DNA from: Methylobacterium mesophilicum
GTDB lineage: Bacteria > Pseudomonadota > Alphaproteobacteria > Rhizobiales > Beijerinckiaceae
Length of the DNA stretch: 64,000 nt
Reading direction: 5' to 3'
NCBI RefSeq assembly: GCF_022179445.1
Contig: NZ_BPQU01000015.1
Coordinates: 1-64,000, forward strand
Under the pieces are notes generated by a model. That model did no database searches. It saw only the letters and a program-made list of their open reading frames with translations, and was not told the DNA's origin. The position numbers and the translations under genes were made by a program. Positions 26,063 through 34,646 of this stretch are shown here, piece after piece (positions within the stretch are counted from its first letter, which is position 1; each line of letters opens with the position of its first letter).

Positions 26063-26107
26063 CCAAAGGGCTCAGCCCTTTGGCGGGGTTCGGGGGCGGA
26101 GCCCCCG
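26063..26107. repeat. Double-hairpin repeat (CCAAAGGGC type)
   Basis: Hairpin A, CCAAAGGGCT/AGCCCTTTGG at 26063-26083, is followed by CGGGGTT and hairpin B, CGGGGGC-GGA-GCCCCCG at 26091-26107. The same A-CGGGGT-B module occurs on the opposite strand at 53063-53107. It is positioned where it could terminate the HMG-CoA-lyase gene transcript. Confidence 0.7.
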
Positions 26108-26134
26108 ATGCATCGGGCTAAGGCCGCCCTTCGC

Positions 26135-27058
26135 TCAGGCGGCCCGGGGGACCGGGTGCAGGTCGCAGGGCCGGCCCGCCTGGGCGACCTGGCCGGGCAC
26201 CGGGTGGCCGACCAGCCGGGGCAGGTCCCGGGACAGGGCGATCAGGGCCGGCAGGTCGAGGCCGGTCGGGATCCCCATCTCGTGGGTCATGCTGACCAGA
26301 TCCTCGGTGCAGATGTTGCCGGTGGCGCCCGGGGCGAACGGGCAGCCGCCCAGGCCGCCGAGCGCCGCATCGAAGCGGCGCGCCCCCGCCTGCCAGGCCG
26401 CCAGCACGTTGGCGAGGCCGACCCCGCGGGTGTTGTGGAAATGCAGCGTCAGGTGCTCGGCCGGGACGATCTGCAGGACGCGGGCGACGAGGCGCTCGAC
26501 CTGGCGCGGGTTGGCCATGCCGGTGGTGTCGGCGAGCGTCACGCCGGTGATGCCGAGCGCGCGATAGCGCTCCACCTGCGCGACGACCTTGTCGACCGGC
26601 TGGTCGCCCTCGAACGGGCAGCCGAAGGCCGTGGCGACGGAGGCGTTGGTCAGGACGGCCGAGCCCTTCACGGTCTCCATGATCTTGGAAAACCCTGCGA
26701 TTGAGTCGTCCGGGCTCATGCCCATGTTGGCGCGGTTGTGGGTCTCGCTCACCGAGGCGACGAGGTTGATCTCGCCGACCCCGGCCGCCAGCGCCCGCTC
26801 GGCGCCCTTGGGGTTCGGGACGAGGGCCACGTAGACCGTTCCGGGACGGCGGCGGATCCCGGAAAAGACCTCGGCGGCGTCCCGGAGCGCCGGCACCGCC
26901 TTGGGCGAGACGAAGGACGAGACCTCGATGCGGGAGAAGCCCGCATCCGAGAGCGCGTCCACCAGGGCGATTTTTTCCGCGGTCTCGACCCAGGCGGACT
27001 CGATCTGAAGGCCGTCGCGGGGGGCGACCTCCTGGACCAGCATCGTGGCGTCGCTCAT
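26135..27058 (-). CDS. Hydroxymethylglutaryl-CoA lyase-like enzyme
   Basis: A 307-residue DRE-TIM metallolyase. EVAPRDGLQ near the N-terminus supplies the metal Asp, LHFHNTRG the two His ligands, and GCPFAPGATGN the flexible loop with its catalytic Cys. HMG-CoA lyase cleaves HMG-CoA to acetoacetate and acetyl-CoA; paralogues next to CoA-transferases act on related acyl-CoAs such as citramalyl-CoA. Its ATG overlaps the CoA-transferase stop (ATGA), so the two steps are coupled: activation by CoA transfer, then cleavage. Confidence 0.88.
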   Translation of the reverse strand: MSDATMLVQEVAPRDGLQIESAWVETAEKIALVDALSDAGFSRIEVSSFVSPKAVPALRDAAEVFSGIRRRPGTVYVALVPNPKGAERALAAGVGEINLVASVSETHNRANMGMSPDDSIAGFSKIMETVKGSAVLTNASVATAFGCPFEGDQPVDKVVAQVERYRALGITGVTLADTTGMANPRQVERLVARVLQIVPAEHLTLHFHNTRGVGLANVLAAWQAGARRFDAALGGLGGCPFAPGATGNICTEDLVSMTHEMGIPTGLDLPALIALSRDLPRLVGHPVPGQVAQAGRPCDLHPVPRAA

Positions 27059-28248
27059 TTCACGGCTCCCGCGTCGCGCAGCGTCTGGATCGCGGTCGCG
27101 TCGAGGCCGAGATCGGCCAGGACCGCGTCGGTGTGGGCGCCGAGCGCCGGCCCCTGCCAGCGCACCGCCCCGGGGGTGCCGGACAATTTCGGCACGATGC
27201 CGGGCATCTTGACCTGCGTGCCGCCGGGCAACTCGGCCTGGAGGATCATGTCGCGGGCCTGGTAGTGCGGGTCGGCGACGATGTCGGCCACCGAGTAGAT
27301 CCGGCCCGCCGGCACGTCCGCGGCGTCGAGGGCAGCCAGCGCGTCCGCGACGCTCCTGGCCTTCGACCAGTCGCCGATCACGCCGTCGAGCATGGCGGCG
27401 TGCTGCGAGCGGCCCTCGTTCGAGCGCATCCGCGGGTCCTCGGCGAGGTCGGGGCGGCCGATGGCCGTCATCAGTCGGCGGAAGATCGGGTCGCTGTTGC
27501 CGGCGATCACGACGTAGCCGCCATCCTGGGTCGGGTAGGTGTTGGACGGGGTGATGCCGGGCAGCGCGCCGCCGGTGCGGGTCCGGATCTCGCCGAGCAG
27601 ATCGTATTCGGGGACCAGGCTCTCCATGACGTTGAAGACGCTCTCGACCAGTGAGACGTCCACCACCTGCCCGGCGCCGCCGTTGACCTTGACGTTGAGG
27701 ATCGACATCAGCGCGCCGATCACGCCGTGGAGCGAGGCCAGGGTGTCGCCGATGCTGACGCCGACCCGGGCCGGGGGGCTGTCGGGGGAGCCCGTGGTGT
27801 AGCGCAGCCCGCCCATGGCCTCGCCGATGGCGCCGAAGCCCGGCCGGTCGCGATACGGCCCGGTCTGGCCGTAGCCGGAGATGCGCACCATCGTGAGCGA
27901 CGGGTTGAGGGCCGAGAGCACGTCCCAGCCGAGACCCAGCTTCTCCAGGCCGCCGGGCCTAAAGTTCTCGACCACAACGTCGGCGCTCGCGGCGAGGCGC
28001 TTGACGATGTCGAGCCCCTCCGGCGTCTTGAGGTTGACCGCGATCGACTTCTTGTTGCGCGACTGGAGATACCACCACAGCGAGGTGTCGCCGTGCATCT
28101 TGCGCCAGGTGCGCAAGGGGTCGCCGCCCTCGGGCGCCTCCACCTTGATCACCTCGGCACCGAACTCGGCCAGGAGCTTGGTGGCGAAGGGCGCGGCGAT
28201 GAGCTGGCCGAGTTCCAGCACACGGATCCCGCTGAGCGGACCTGACAC
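27055..28248 (-). CDS. Family III CoA-transferase (CaiB/BaiF)
   Basis: A 397-residue CoA-transferase with the family N-terminus GIRVLELGQLIAAPFATKLLAEFGAEVIKVE, NKKSIAVNLKTPEG, and VENFRPGGLEKLG. Family III enzymes move CoA between acids through an aspartyl-CoA intermediate. In this operon it probably activates the imported acid. Downstream are the HMG-CoA-lyase-like gene and an MFS permease; upstream is a LysR regulator on the same strand. Confidence 0.9.
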   Translation of the reverse strand: MSGPLSGIRVLELGQLIAAPFATKLLAEFGAEVIKVEAPEGGDPLRTWRKMHGDTSLWWYLQSRNKKSIAVNLKTPEGLDIVKRLAASADVVVENFRPGGLEKLGLGWDVLSALNPSLTMVRISGYGQTGPYRDRPGFGAIGEAMGGLRYTTGSPDSPPARVGVSIGDTLASLHGVIGALMSILNVKVNGGAGQVVDVSLVESVFNVMESLVPEYDLLGEIRTRTGGALPGITPSNTYPTQDGGYVVIAGNSDPIFRRLMTAIGRPDLAEDPRMRSNEGRSQHAAMLDGVIGDWSKARSVADALAALDAADVPAGRIYSVADIVADPHYQARDMILQAELPGGTQVKMPGIVPKLSGTPGAVRWQGPALGAHTDAVLADLGLDATAIQTLRDAGAVK

Positions 28249-28353
28249 CGTCGTTCTCTCCCTGTCTTTGCCCGGAGGATACGACCGGCTTCCGGGCGAT
28301 GTCCAAACGCTATGCGCGAGGCTGCGTTCTCCGCGCGCGAACGGAAGCCCCTC

Positions 28354-29244
28354 CTATCCCCCGGCCGTGCGCAGGTGATCCAGCAACAGGGCGGCGGCAG
28401 GGGGCAGCGCGCCGGGGCGGACCACCAGGGTGAGCGTCCGCGTCGCCCAGGGGTCGGTCAACGGCACCGCGGCGAGGTTCAGCTGCGGCCCGAGCAGGGC
28501 GAAGACCCCCTCGGGGATCGTGCCGAGGCCCATCCCGGCCTGCGCCATCCGGCAGATCCCGTCGAAGCTCGGCACGTGGATCCGCAGGCGCAGGGGCCGC
28601 CCGAGGCGCCGGGCCTCGTCCCGCAGGGCGGCGTAGATCGAGCTCTCCACGTGCAGGCCGACATGGTCGTATTCGAGGGTGTCGGCGAGGGCGATTGCGG
28701 CGTGCCCGCTCAGCGGATGGTCGGCCGGCATCACCAGGACCAGGCGGTCGCCGCGATACGGGTAGGCGGTGAGCGAGCGGGTATCGGTGCCGCCGGCGCA
28801 GATCCCGAGATCGGCCGCGCCCTCCTCGACGCCCAGCACCACGCCGCCGCTCGGCCGTTCCGCCAGGTCGACGCGGATCTGCTCCTGCGCGGCCAGGAAG
28901 GCCTGGAGGTCCTCGGGCAGGAACTGCACGATCGCCGACAGGTTGGCGAGCATCCGGACGAAGCCGCGCACGCCGTGCGCGTGCTCGGCGAGTTCGAGCG
29001 CCATCTGCTCGGCGCTCGCCAGCATCCGACGGGTATGGTGCAGCAGCGTCTCGCCGGCCGGCGTCGGGCGCATCCCCCGGGGCTCGCGGGTGAGGAGCGC
29101 GCAGCCCAGCGCGCGCTCCAGCTCGGCCAGGCGCTTGCTCACCGCCGAGGGGGCGATCGCCGCCCGCCTTGCCGCGCCGTTGAGCGTCCCGGCCTCGCAG
29201 ATCGCCGCGAACAGGCGCAGCGTCTTCAGGTCGAGGCGGCTCAC
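28354..29244 (-). CDS. LysR-family transcriptional regulator
   Basis: A 296-residue LysR regulator with an N-terminal winged helix-turn-helix (LRLFAAICEAGTLNGAARRA, then AVSKRLAELERALG) and a C-terminal periplasmic-binding-like effector domain. It precedes the CoA-transferase gene in the same direction by 105 bases and is the likely activator of that catabolic unit. The usual divergent arrangement is absent. Confidence 0.9.
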   Translation of the reverse strand: MSRLDLKTLRLFAAICEAGTLNGAARRAAIAPSAVSKRLAELERALGCALLTREPRGMRPTPAGETLLHHTRRMLASAEQMALELAEHAHGVRGFVRMLANLSAIVQFLPEDLQAFLAAQEQIRVDLAERPSGGVVLGVEEGAADLGICAGGTDTRSLTAYPYRGDRLVLVMPADHPLSGHAAIALADTLEYDHVGLHVESSIYAALRDEARRLGRPLRLRIHVPSFDGICRMAQAGMGLGTIPEGVFALLGPQLNLAAVPLTDPWATRTLTLVVRPGALPPAAALLLDHLRTAGG

Positions 29245-29276
29245 GGTCGCCGCGGTCGGACGCGTCTCGCGAATGC

Positions 29277-29714
29277 CTACGGCCTCGTCTTGGCGGCCCC
29301 CGGGGGGCCGCGCCAGTCCCGCGCGCCGACCGGCTGGCCGTACGCGCCGTGACCGAGCTTCGCGCCCTGCCGGTTGACCACGCCGAAGCGCAGGACAGCC
29401 TGCTCCAGGTAGTCGATGGCGTCCACGAGGTCGGCGCGGGCGGCCGCGACCGCGCCCTCGCCTTCCTCGCCCGGGGTCTCGGCGAGGTTCACGGCGGCGA
29501 TCAGCACCCGGTCGCGCTCCTCCTCGATCCGCCGGTCGCGCTCGACATGGCCGCGGACCCGGGCGTCGAACGCCTCGATCACCGACCAGGGCAGCGCGTC
29601 CTTGTCCACAGGCGCCCGGAAGGCCAGCGCGTGGCGCCTTGCCGCCGCCGCCGCGGCCCTGACGTGGTCGGCGAGTTCTGCATCCATCCCGGGTCCCCGT
29701 GCGGTCTCGCCCAT
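29277..29714 (-). CDS. Hypothetical protein
   Basis: A 145-residue protein, acidic and helical, with no signal peptide or membrane segment (a charged run RVRGHVERDRRIEEERDRV, then a helix-rich region and a Gly/Pro-rich tail). I do not recognise a family. It lies 32 bases upstream of the LysR gene on the same strand, and coding bias supports it being real. Confidence 0.6.
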   Translation of the reverse strand: MGETARGPGMDAELADHVRAAAAAARRHALAFRAPVDKDALPWSVIEAFDARVRGHVERDRRIEEERDRVLIAAVNLAETPGEEGEGAVAAARADLVDAIDYLEQAVLRFGVVNRQGAKLGHGAYGQPVGARDWRGPPGAAKTRP

Positions 29715-29882
29715 GCTGTCTCGAACGCGCGCCGGTCCCGGCCGTTGCCGAGGCCCTTACCGGGTCGCACCGCCTGCCCTCAAGCGTGAATCCGGCGGGG
29801 CCCTTACCTTGACAAGGCGCGGCCTTATCTCTCGGAACTGTGATCGGTGTACCGGGCCTCGCCCGGAAGGGAGTTCCCCGGA

Positions 29883-30518
29883 ATGGTTTCGATGCTGAAT
29901 GCCGGCGCCCTGCGCCCCTCCTCCGCGGCGGCGCGCCTGCTGAGCGCGCTCACGGTCCTGCTGGTCGCCACCGGCCTCTCGGGCTGCGGCGCGATCAACC
30001 GCGTGCCGACCCTGGAGGAGCAGGCGAAGTCGTCCTGGAGCGAGGTGCAGAATCAGTACCAGCGCCGGGCCGACCTGATCCCCAACCTGGTCGAGACCGT
30101 GAAGGGCTACGCCCAGCAGGAGAAGGACGTGCTGATCGGCGTGACCGAGGCCCGCGCCAAGGCGTCGAGCGTGAAGGTCGACGCCTCGACGGTGAGCGAC
30201 CCGCAGAAGTTCAAGGAATTCCAGGACGCGCAGAACCAGCTGTCGGGGGCCCTCGGGCGCCTGCTGGTCACGGTGGAAAAGTACCCCGACCTGAAGTCGA
30301 ACCAGAACTTCCTGGCCCTGCAATCGCAGCTCGAAGGCACAGAGAACCGCATCGCCGTGGCGCGGCGCGACTATATCGGCGCGGTCCAGGCCTACAACAC
30401 CGAGCTGCGCACCATCCCGGGCCGCTGGATCGCAGCGATCATGTATCCGGAGTCCAAGCCGATGGAGACGTTCTCGGCGACGCCCAACTCCGACCGTCCG
30501 CCGAACGTGAAGTTCTAG
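29883..30518 (+). CDS. LemA family lipoprotein
   Basis: A 211-residue LemA protein. The N-terminus has a hydrophobic stretch ending in the lipobox LSGC (Cys35), so it is probably lipid-anchored. The LemA blocks YQRRADLIPNLVETVKGYA, LLVTVEKYPDLKSNQNFLAL and IAVARRDYIGAVQAYN are all present; the fold is a long helical bundle. It leads the conserved LemA-TPM-TPM operon. Start ATG 29883 follows a GGAAGG-type ribosome site; a GTG at 29847 would lengthen the cytoplasmic tail. Confidence 0.93.
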   Translation: MVSMLNAGALRPSSAAARLLSALTVLLVATGLSGCGAINRVPTLEEQAKSSWSEVQNQYQRRADLIPNLVETVKGYAQQEKDVLIGVTEARAKASSVKVDASTVSDPQKFKEFQDAQNQLSGALGRLLVTVEKYPDLKSNQNFLALQSQLEGTENRIAVARRDYIGAVQAYNTELRTIPGRWIAAIMYPESKPMETFSATPNSDRPPNVKF

Positions 30519-30537
30519 AGACGGCGCGGATAGATCG

Positions 30538-31341
30538 ATGCGGCTCATGGGCTTGAGCCTCACCACGGTGGTGCGGCTCCTCCTCGCGCTGGTCGTGCTG
30601 TTCGGGTGCCTGGCCGTCTACGCGGTCGGCGCGCTGGCAGCCGACCTGACCTTCCCGCCGCTGACCGGCCGCGTGGTCGACGCGGCCGGCATCCTCACGC
30701 CGGACCAGCGCGGGACGCTCGAGGCCAAGCTGAAGGCGCACGAGGACAAGACCTCGGACCAGGTCGTGGTGGCGACCGTGCCCAACCTGCAGGGCACGAC
30801 CGTCGAGGATTACGCCAACCGCCTGTTCCGGGACTGGAAGCTCGGGCAGGCCAAGACCAACAACGGCGCCCTGCTGCTGGTGGCGCCGAGCGAGCGCAAG
30901 GTTCGGATCGAGGTCGGGTACGGGCTCGAGGGCGCGCTGACGGACGCGCTGTCCCGGGTGATCATCGCCAGCGCGATCACGCCGCGCTTCAAGACCGGCG
31001 ACTATTACGGCGGGATCGATGCCGGCGTCGACGGGATCCTGGGGATCCTGTCGGGGGATGCGCAGGAGTGGCAACGCAAGCCGCAGGTCCGCAGCGACGA
31101 GGTCGATCCCGGGCAGGTCGCGATCTTCATCGCCCTGTTCCTGATCGTCCTGTTCGTGGCCTGGCGCATGAACCGGGGCGGACGGGCCGGGCGGGGCGGC
31201 GGCATCGTGTTCCTGCCCGGCCCAGGCTCGGGCGGATGGAGCGGCGGCTACTCGGATGGCGGTTCGTCCGGCGGCTTCGGCGGCGGATTTTCCGGCGGGG
31301 GCGGCTCCTCCGGCGGCGGGGGAGCCTCGGGTGACTGGTAG
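30538..31341 (+). CDS. TPM domain protein with Gly-rich tail
   Basis: A 267-residue protein with a signal/anchor helix (residues about 9-34) and a TPM domain (residues about 40-175: VVDAAGILTPDQRGTLEAKL, SERKVRIEVGYGLEGALTDA). It also has a transmembrane helix (FIALFLIVLFVAW) and a tail of Gly/Ser repeats ending GGGGASGDW. In many bacteria such proteins accompany LemA; TPM domains are proposed phosphatase-like or membrane-protein quality-control modules, not settled. Confidence 0.92.
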   Translation: MRLMGLSLTTVVRLLLALVVLFGCLAVYAVGALAADLTFPPLTGRVVDAAGILTPDQRGTLEAKLKAHEDKTSDQVVVATVPNLQGTTVEDYANRLFRDWKLGQAKTNNGALLLVAPSERKVRIEVGYGLEGALTDALSRVIIASAITPRFKTGDYYGGIDAGVDGILGILSGDAQEWQRKPQVRSDEVDPGQVAIFIALFLIVLFVAWRMNRGGRAGRGGGIVFLPGPGSGGWSGGYSDGGSSGGFGGGFSGGGGSSGGGGASGDW

Positions 31342-31963
31342 GATCGCGGACGTTCTCCCCCCGGAGGCGCGCGAACGCCTCGCCCAGGCGGTATCCCGGG
31401 CCGAATCCGGCACGTCCGGCGAGATCGTCGTGATGGTCGGCCGCCGCGCGGGCGCCTACCGCTCCGTGGTGCTGCACGCCGCCCTGATCGCCGGGCTGAT
31501 CCTGCCCTGGCCGCTGATCGCGCTGACCGGCTGGAGTGCGGTCACGATCCTGCTCGCGCAGGCGGCCCTGGTCGCCGCGATCCTGGGCCTGAGCCAGATC
31601 GAGCGGCTGAGCCTCGCCCTGGTGCCGCGCAGCCTGCGCAGCGCCCGGGCCCGGGAGGCCGGGCAGCGGGCGTTCTGGTCCAGGGGCCTGAGCCGGACCC
31701 GGTCCCGCACCGGCGTGCTGCTCTACCTGTCCCTGGCCGAGCGCCACGCCGAGATCGTCACGGATCTCGGCGTGCTCGGGCGAATCCCGGCGCAAGCCTG
31801 GGACGGCATCCTGGCCGAACTCGGCGGGGCGCTGGCGCGCGGCGAGATCGAGGGCGGCCTGACCGTGGCGGTGGAGCGCATCGGCGCCTGCCTGGCGCAG
31901 CACCTCCCGGCCGGGCCCCACGATCCGGACGAATTGCCGAACCGGGTGATCGTCGCGGATTGA
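31331..31963 (+). CDS. TPM domain protein, second copy
   Basis: A 210-residue protein of the COG3762 type, with a TPM domain split by two transmembrane helices (AALIAGLILPWPLIALTGW and a following one) and the motif RTGVLLYLSLAERHAEIVTD. The GTG at 31331 lies inside the end of the preceding gene, overlapping by 11 bases. I prefer it to an in-frame start at 31256 that would be buried in the upstream Gly-rich tail. Third gene of the LemA operon. Confidence 0.88.
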   Translation: MTGRIADVLPPEARERLAQAVSRAESGTSGEIVVMVGRRAGAYRSVVLHAALIAGLILPWPLIALTGWSAVTILLAQAALVAAILGLSQIERLSLALVPRSLRSARAREAGQRAFWSRGLSRTRSRTGVLLYLSLAERHAEIVTDLGVLGRIPAQAWDGILAELGGALARGEIEGGLTVAVERIGACLAQHLPAGPHDPDELPNRVIVAD

Positions 31964-32192
31964 AGCGTCATTCCGGAAGGCGGGCGCCGGCTTTCGGAAA
32001 GGGACGATGCGAAGCAAAGACCTGGCGCATCGTGCCTGGCGTATGAAGCGCGGCCCTTTCCCGGACATCCGGCACGTCAGGGGACGATGATCCGGGGCCC
32101 GGCGCGGACAGCGCCGCCGCTGCATGCATCCGGGAAACGGCACCGCGAGACAGGAAACGCCCGGCGACGCACGTTTCCATCGAGACCTGAGC

Positions 32193-32708
32193 CTAATCTC
32201 GGGTCCGCCGCAGCGCGGCCATCACGGCCTCGGGCGAGGCGTCGCATCCCGCCGGCACGACCAGCTTCACGGCCAGCTCGTGCCGCGTCGCGGCCCCGTT
32301 CGCTCCCAGAACCGCGCCGGCCCGGCGCACGACATGCAGGACGCCCAGCGCCATCGCGGCCCGGGGGCCGTCGAGGGTCCAGCCCCGGTAGACGTAGACG
32401 ACGCGGTCGTTCGGGTCGCGCGGCGCCGCGAGGGACGTGTCCGTGCCGTGGGGCGAGGGCTCGACGAAGTCGGCCACCACCGGGCGCGGGCACGCGGCGG
32501 TCCAGACCACCCGGCGCACGGCCTCGGCCCGGGTCAGGACCACGCCCGCGCCGAGATCGACCGCCGCGACGGCGGCGGCCGGCTCCGGGGCGGCCGGGCC
32601 GGTCCCGTAGGCCTGGACCCGCATCGAGACCGACAGGGCGAGCAGCAGGCACAGGGCGCCCAGGCCCGCGCGGTCGGCTCTGGTCAAACGGGACGCGCGA
32701 CCGGGCAC
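32193..32708 (-). CDS. Small membrane-anchored protein of the exosortase locus
   Basis: A 171-residue protein with an N-terminal transmembrane or signal helix (GLGALCLLLALSVSM, residues about 15-30) followed by a soluble, presumably periplasmic domain. Distinct motifs are WTAACPRPVVADF and VVYVYRGWTLDG. GTG at 32708 has AGAGG at 5-base spacing and lies inside the exosortase reading frame (25-base overlap), so it is co-translated. In other exosortase loci an EpsI-like partner occupies this position; I cannot show homology to it. Confidence 0.72.
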   Translation of the reverse strand: MPGRASRLTRADRAGLGALCLLLALSVSMRVQAYGTGPAAPEPAAAVAAVDLGAGVVLTRAEAVRRVVWTAACPRPVVADFVEPSPHGTDTSLAAPRDPNDRVVYVYRGWTLDGPRAAMALGVLHVVRRAGAVLGANGAATRHELAVKLVVPAGCDASPEAVMAALRRTRD

Positions 32709-33574
32709 GGCGACCTCTCGACATGGATGACGATGGGCAGCAGCGAGGCCGCCACCGAGACCAGCGCCACGGTCACCGAGCCGGCCCCGTCGTGCCAGTG
32801 ATGATAGGCCTCTGCCGACGGCAGCATCGCCAGGATCCGGGCGATGTTGATCGCGACGACCAGGATCGCGCTCGCCGCCAGGGCTCCCAGCGCCCCGCGG
32901 CCGATCGGTCGCCCGGCGATCTTGAGCACGCACAGCCAGATCAGGGCCGCCAGCGACAGGTTGTGGAACGCCGAGCAGCCCTCCAGCATCACGATCGACC
33001 AGTCCGGGCGGGTGCTGAGATAGACGCCGGTGGCGTGCAGGCCGGGAAACGCGAGGCGCCCGACCCAGGCCATCACGGCCACCTCGAACGGCTCGATGGC
33101 GTGGTAGAACAGCTTGAAGACGAGCTTGCTCCACAGCTCGCACACCGACAGGGCCAGCCAGATCTGACCGATATCGGCGAGCAGACGGTCTTCCGAGCGC
33201 CGGACGAGGAACCACGCCGCGACGAGCGTCATGCCGGCGTAGACCGCGTGGGGCTCGGGCAGGAACCACGTGAGCGCACCGGCGACCAGGATACCGGGGT
33301 CGGACCGCGTCAGCGCCGGGCGGACCTCACGGGCGGTGAACAGGAGGACCGCCGTCGCCAGCGCGGCGAACACCTCGCCGAACTTAAGCTCGACGAGGCG
33401 CTGAAGGCCCGGATCGGGCTCGAGCAGCAGGCGCTGCAGGGCGGCCGACAGGGAGGTGCCGCAGCCGAAGACCAGCAGGCTCCAGCGCGCGGCGTGGACC
33501 GGCGGGCTCGACGGGCGCGCGTGGGCCGTGCCGCCCACGATCGCCGTCCCCCGTCCGGCCAGGATCTCGGCCAC
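32684..33574 (-). CDS. Exosortase/archaeosortase-family protein
   Basis: A 296-residue polytopic membrane protein with about seven hydrophobic segments. The exosortase catalytic triad is visible in order: Cys200 in LEGCSAFHNLSL, Arg246 in INIARILAM, and a His in YHHWHDGAGS (258-261). Exosortases are transpeptidases that cut PEP-CTERM-like tails from exported proteins and pass them to the envelope. The gene directly upstream encodes a protein with such a tail. The N-terminus is longer and less hydrophobic than in classical EpsH. Confidence 0.8.
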   Translation of the reverse strand: MAEILAGRGTAIVGGTAHARPSSPPVHAARWSLLVFGCGTSLSAALQRLLLEPDPGLQRLVELKFGEVFAALATAVLLFTAREVRPALTRSDPGILVAGALTWFLPEPHAVYAGMTLVAAWFLVRRSEDRLLADIGQIWLALSVCELWSKLVFKLFYHAIEPFEVAVMAWVGRLAFPGLHATGVYLSTRPDWSIVMLEGCSAFHNLSLAALIWLCVLKIAGRPIGRGALGALAASAILVVAINIARILAMLPSAEAYHHWHDGAGSVTVALVSVAASLLPIVIHVERSPCPVARPV

Positions 33575-33584
33575 GCCGGCGCTC

Positions 33585-34172
33585 TCAGGCGGCAGCCGGC
33601 CCGGACTGCTCGCGGCGCCTGCGGCGCAGGAAGGTCACGGTGCCGCCGGCGAGCGCGAGACCCAGGATCGCGTTGATCTCGGGCGAGGGCGCGCCACCGG
33701 AACCGCCACCGGCACCGGCACCGGCAGCGGCGCTGGATTCGAACAGGCCGGCAAACGCCCCGCCGGTTCCGTAGGGGCTCGCTTCGGCAAACCCACCCGC
33801 CGTGTAGGTGCCGGCGCTCAGGTGGATCTGCGCCGAGCTGAAGGCGGGATTCTGCAACGCGTCTAAAGCCGAGGTCGCGTAACTCCCGAGCGCGGGCGTG
33901 GATGTGAGCCCTGAGAAGATCGTCACGCCCGTCGATGATGTCACGTTGATCCGGAACTGATCACCGCTGAGATAGGAATCCACGATCGAGAGCGTTCCCG
34001 GCCCGGCAAGGCTGAAGGAGAACGTCGGCAGCACCGAGCCCGGACCGCCGAAATCGAAAGATCGGTACCCCGCGCCGAGGGCGAGATCGATCGTTTGCGC
34101 CCGCGCCGGCAAGGCCTGCGCCACCATGGCCATGGCCATGACCGCGACGACACGCGATAGGCTCTTACTCAT
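33585..34172 (-). CDS. Secreted protein with PEP-CTERM-like sorting tail, probable exosortase target
   Basis: A 195-residue protein with a signal peptide (residues 1-25, ending LPARA). A beta-rich domain follows, with FSFSLAGPGTLSIVDSYLSG, a pattern common in PEP-CTERM proteins. Then comes a Gly/Ala-rich linker (149-161) and a C-terminal tripartite tail: PSPEINA (162-168), hydrophobic 169-182, and Arg183-187. The motif differs from canonical VPEP. It lies 10 bases upstream of the exosortase gene on the same strand, which makes it the evident substrate. Confidence 0.82.
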   Translation of the reverse strand: MSKSLSRVVAVMAMAMVAQALPARAQTIDLALGAGYRSFDFGGPGSVLPTFSFSLAGPGTLSIVDSYLSGDQFRINVTSSTGVTIFSGLTSTPALGSYATSALDALQNPAFSSAQIHLSAGTYTAGGFAEASPYGTGGAFAGLFESSAAAGAGAGGGSGGAPSPEINAILGLALAGGTVTFLRRRRREQSGPAAA

Positions 34173-34646
34173 CTGCCGCTCCCCTTCGACCGCATCAGCC
34201 CCATCGCCCCGCCATCGAAATGAATAACGAACCTTAGGACGTTAACCAATATTCTGTTATATCAGTATTTGACGATATGACTGGCACCAACGAGCGCGGT
34301 CAAGCGTGGCTATCTACTTATTAAGCCCGCTATAGCGCCTACTACTTTCGATGGCGTGCCTGCGAACAGTGTCGGCCGGCGCGAGGCTTGAATCGAAGCA
34401 GTCGATCGCGTGAATACGGCCTTCGCAAGCCACACCCGGAGGCAGTGACAGTCTTCGTGAAAGTTCACGGTGGCAGGATTTGTGCGTTGCCGCACGAACC
34501 CGAATCTGTACCGGTAACTCCGCAAGTCCGCCGGCGATTCTCCCTCACGACAGGCGCGGGCCGAGCCGCGCCTTCGGCATCCGCACGCGGGACGCCGAGA
34601 TCGAGAGGGCGCGCGGTCGGTTAGGCCGGGATCGCCCGAGGAGGCC
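34173..34646. other. AT-rich divergent intergenic region
   Basis: The 474 bases between the exosortase target and the glycosyltransferase operon. The segment 34210-34330 is markedly AT-rich (runs such as ATATCAGTATTTGACGATAT) and probably holds the target-gene promoter; MucR-like proteins favour such DNA. Reading frames inside lack family features and are not called. Confidence 0.45.
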
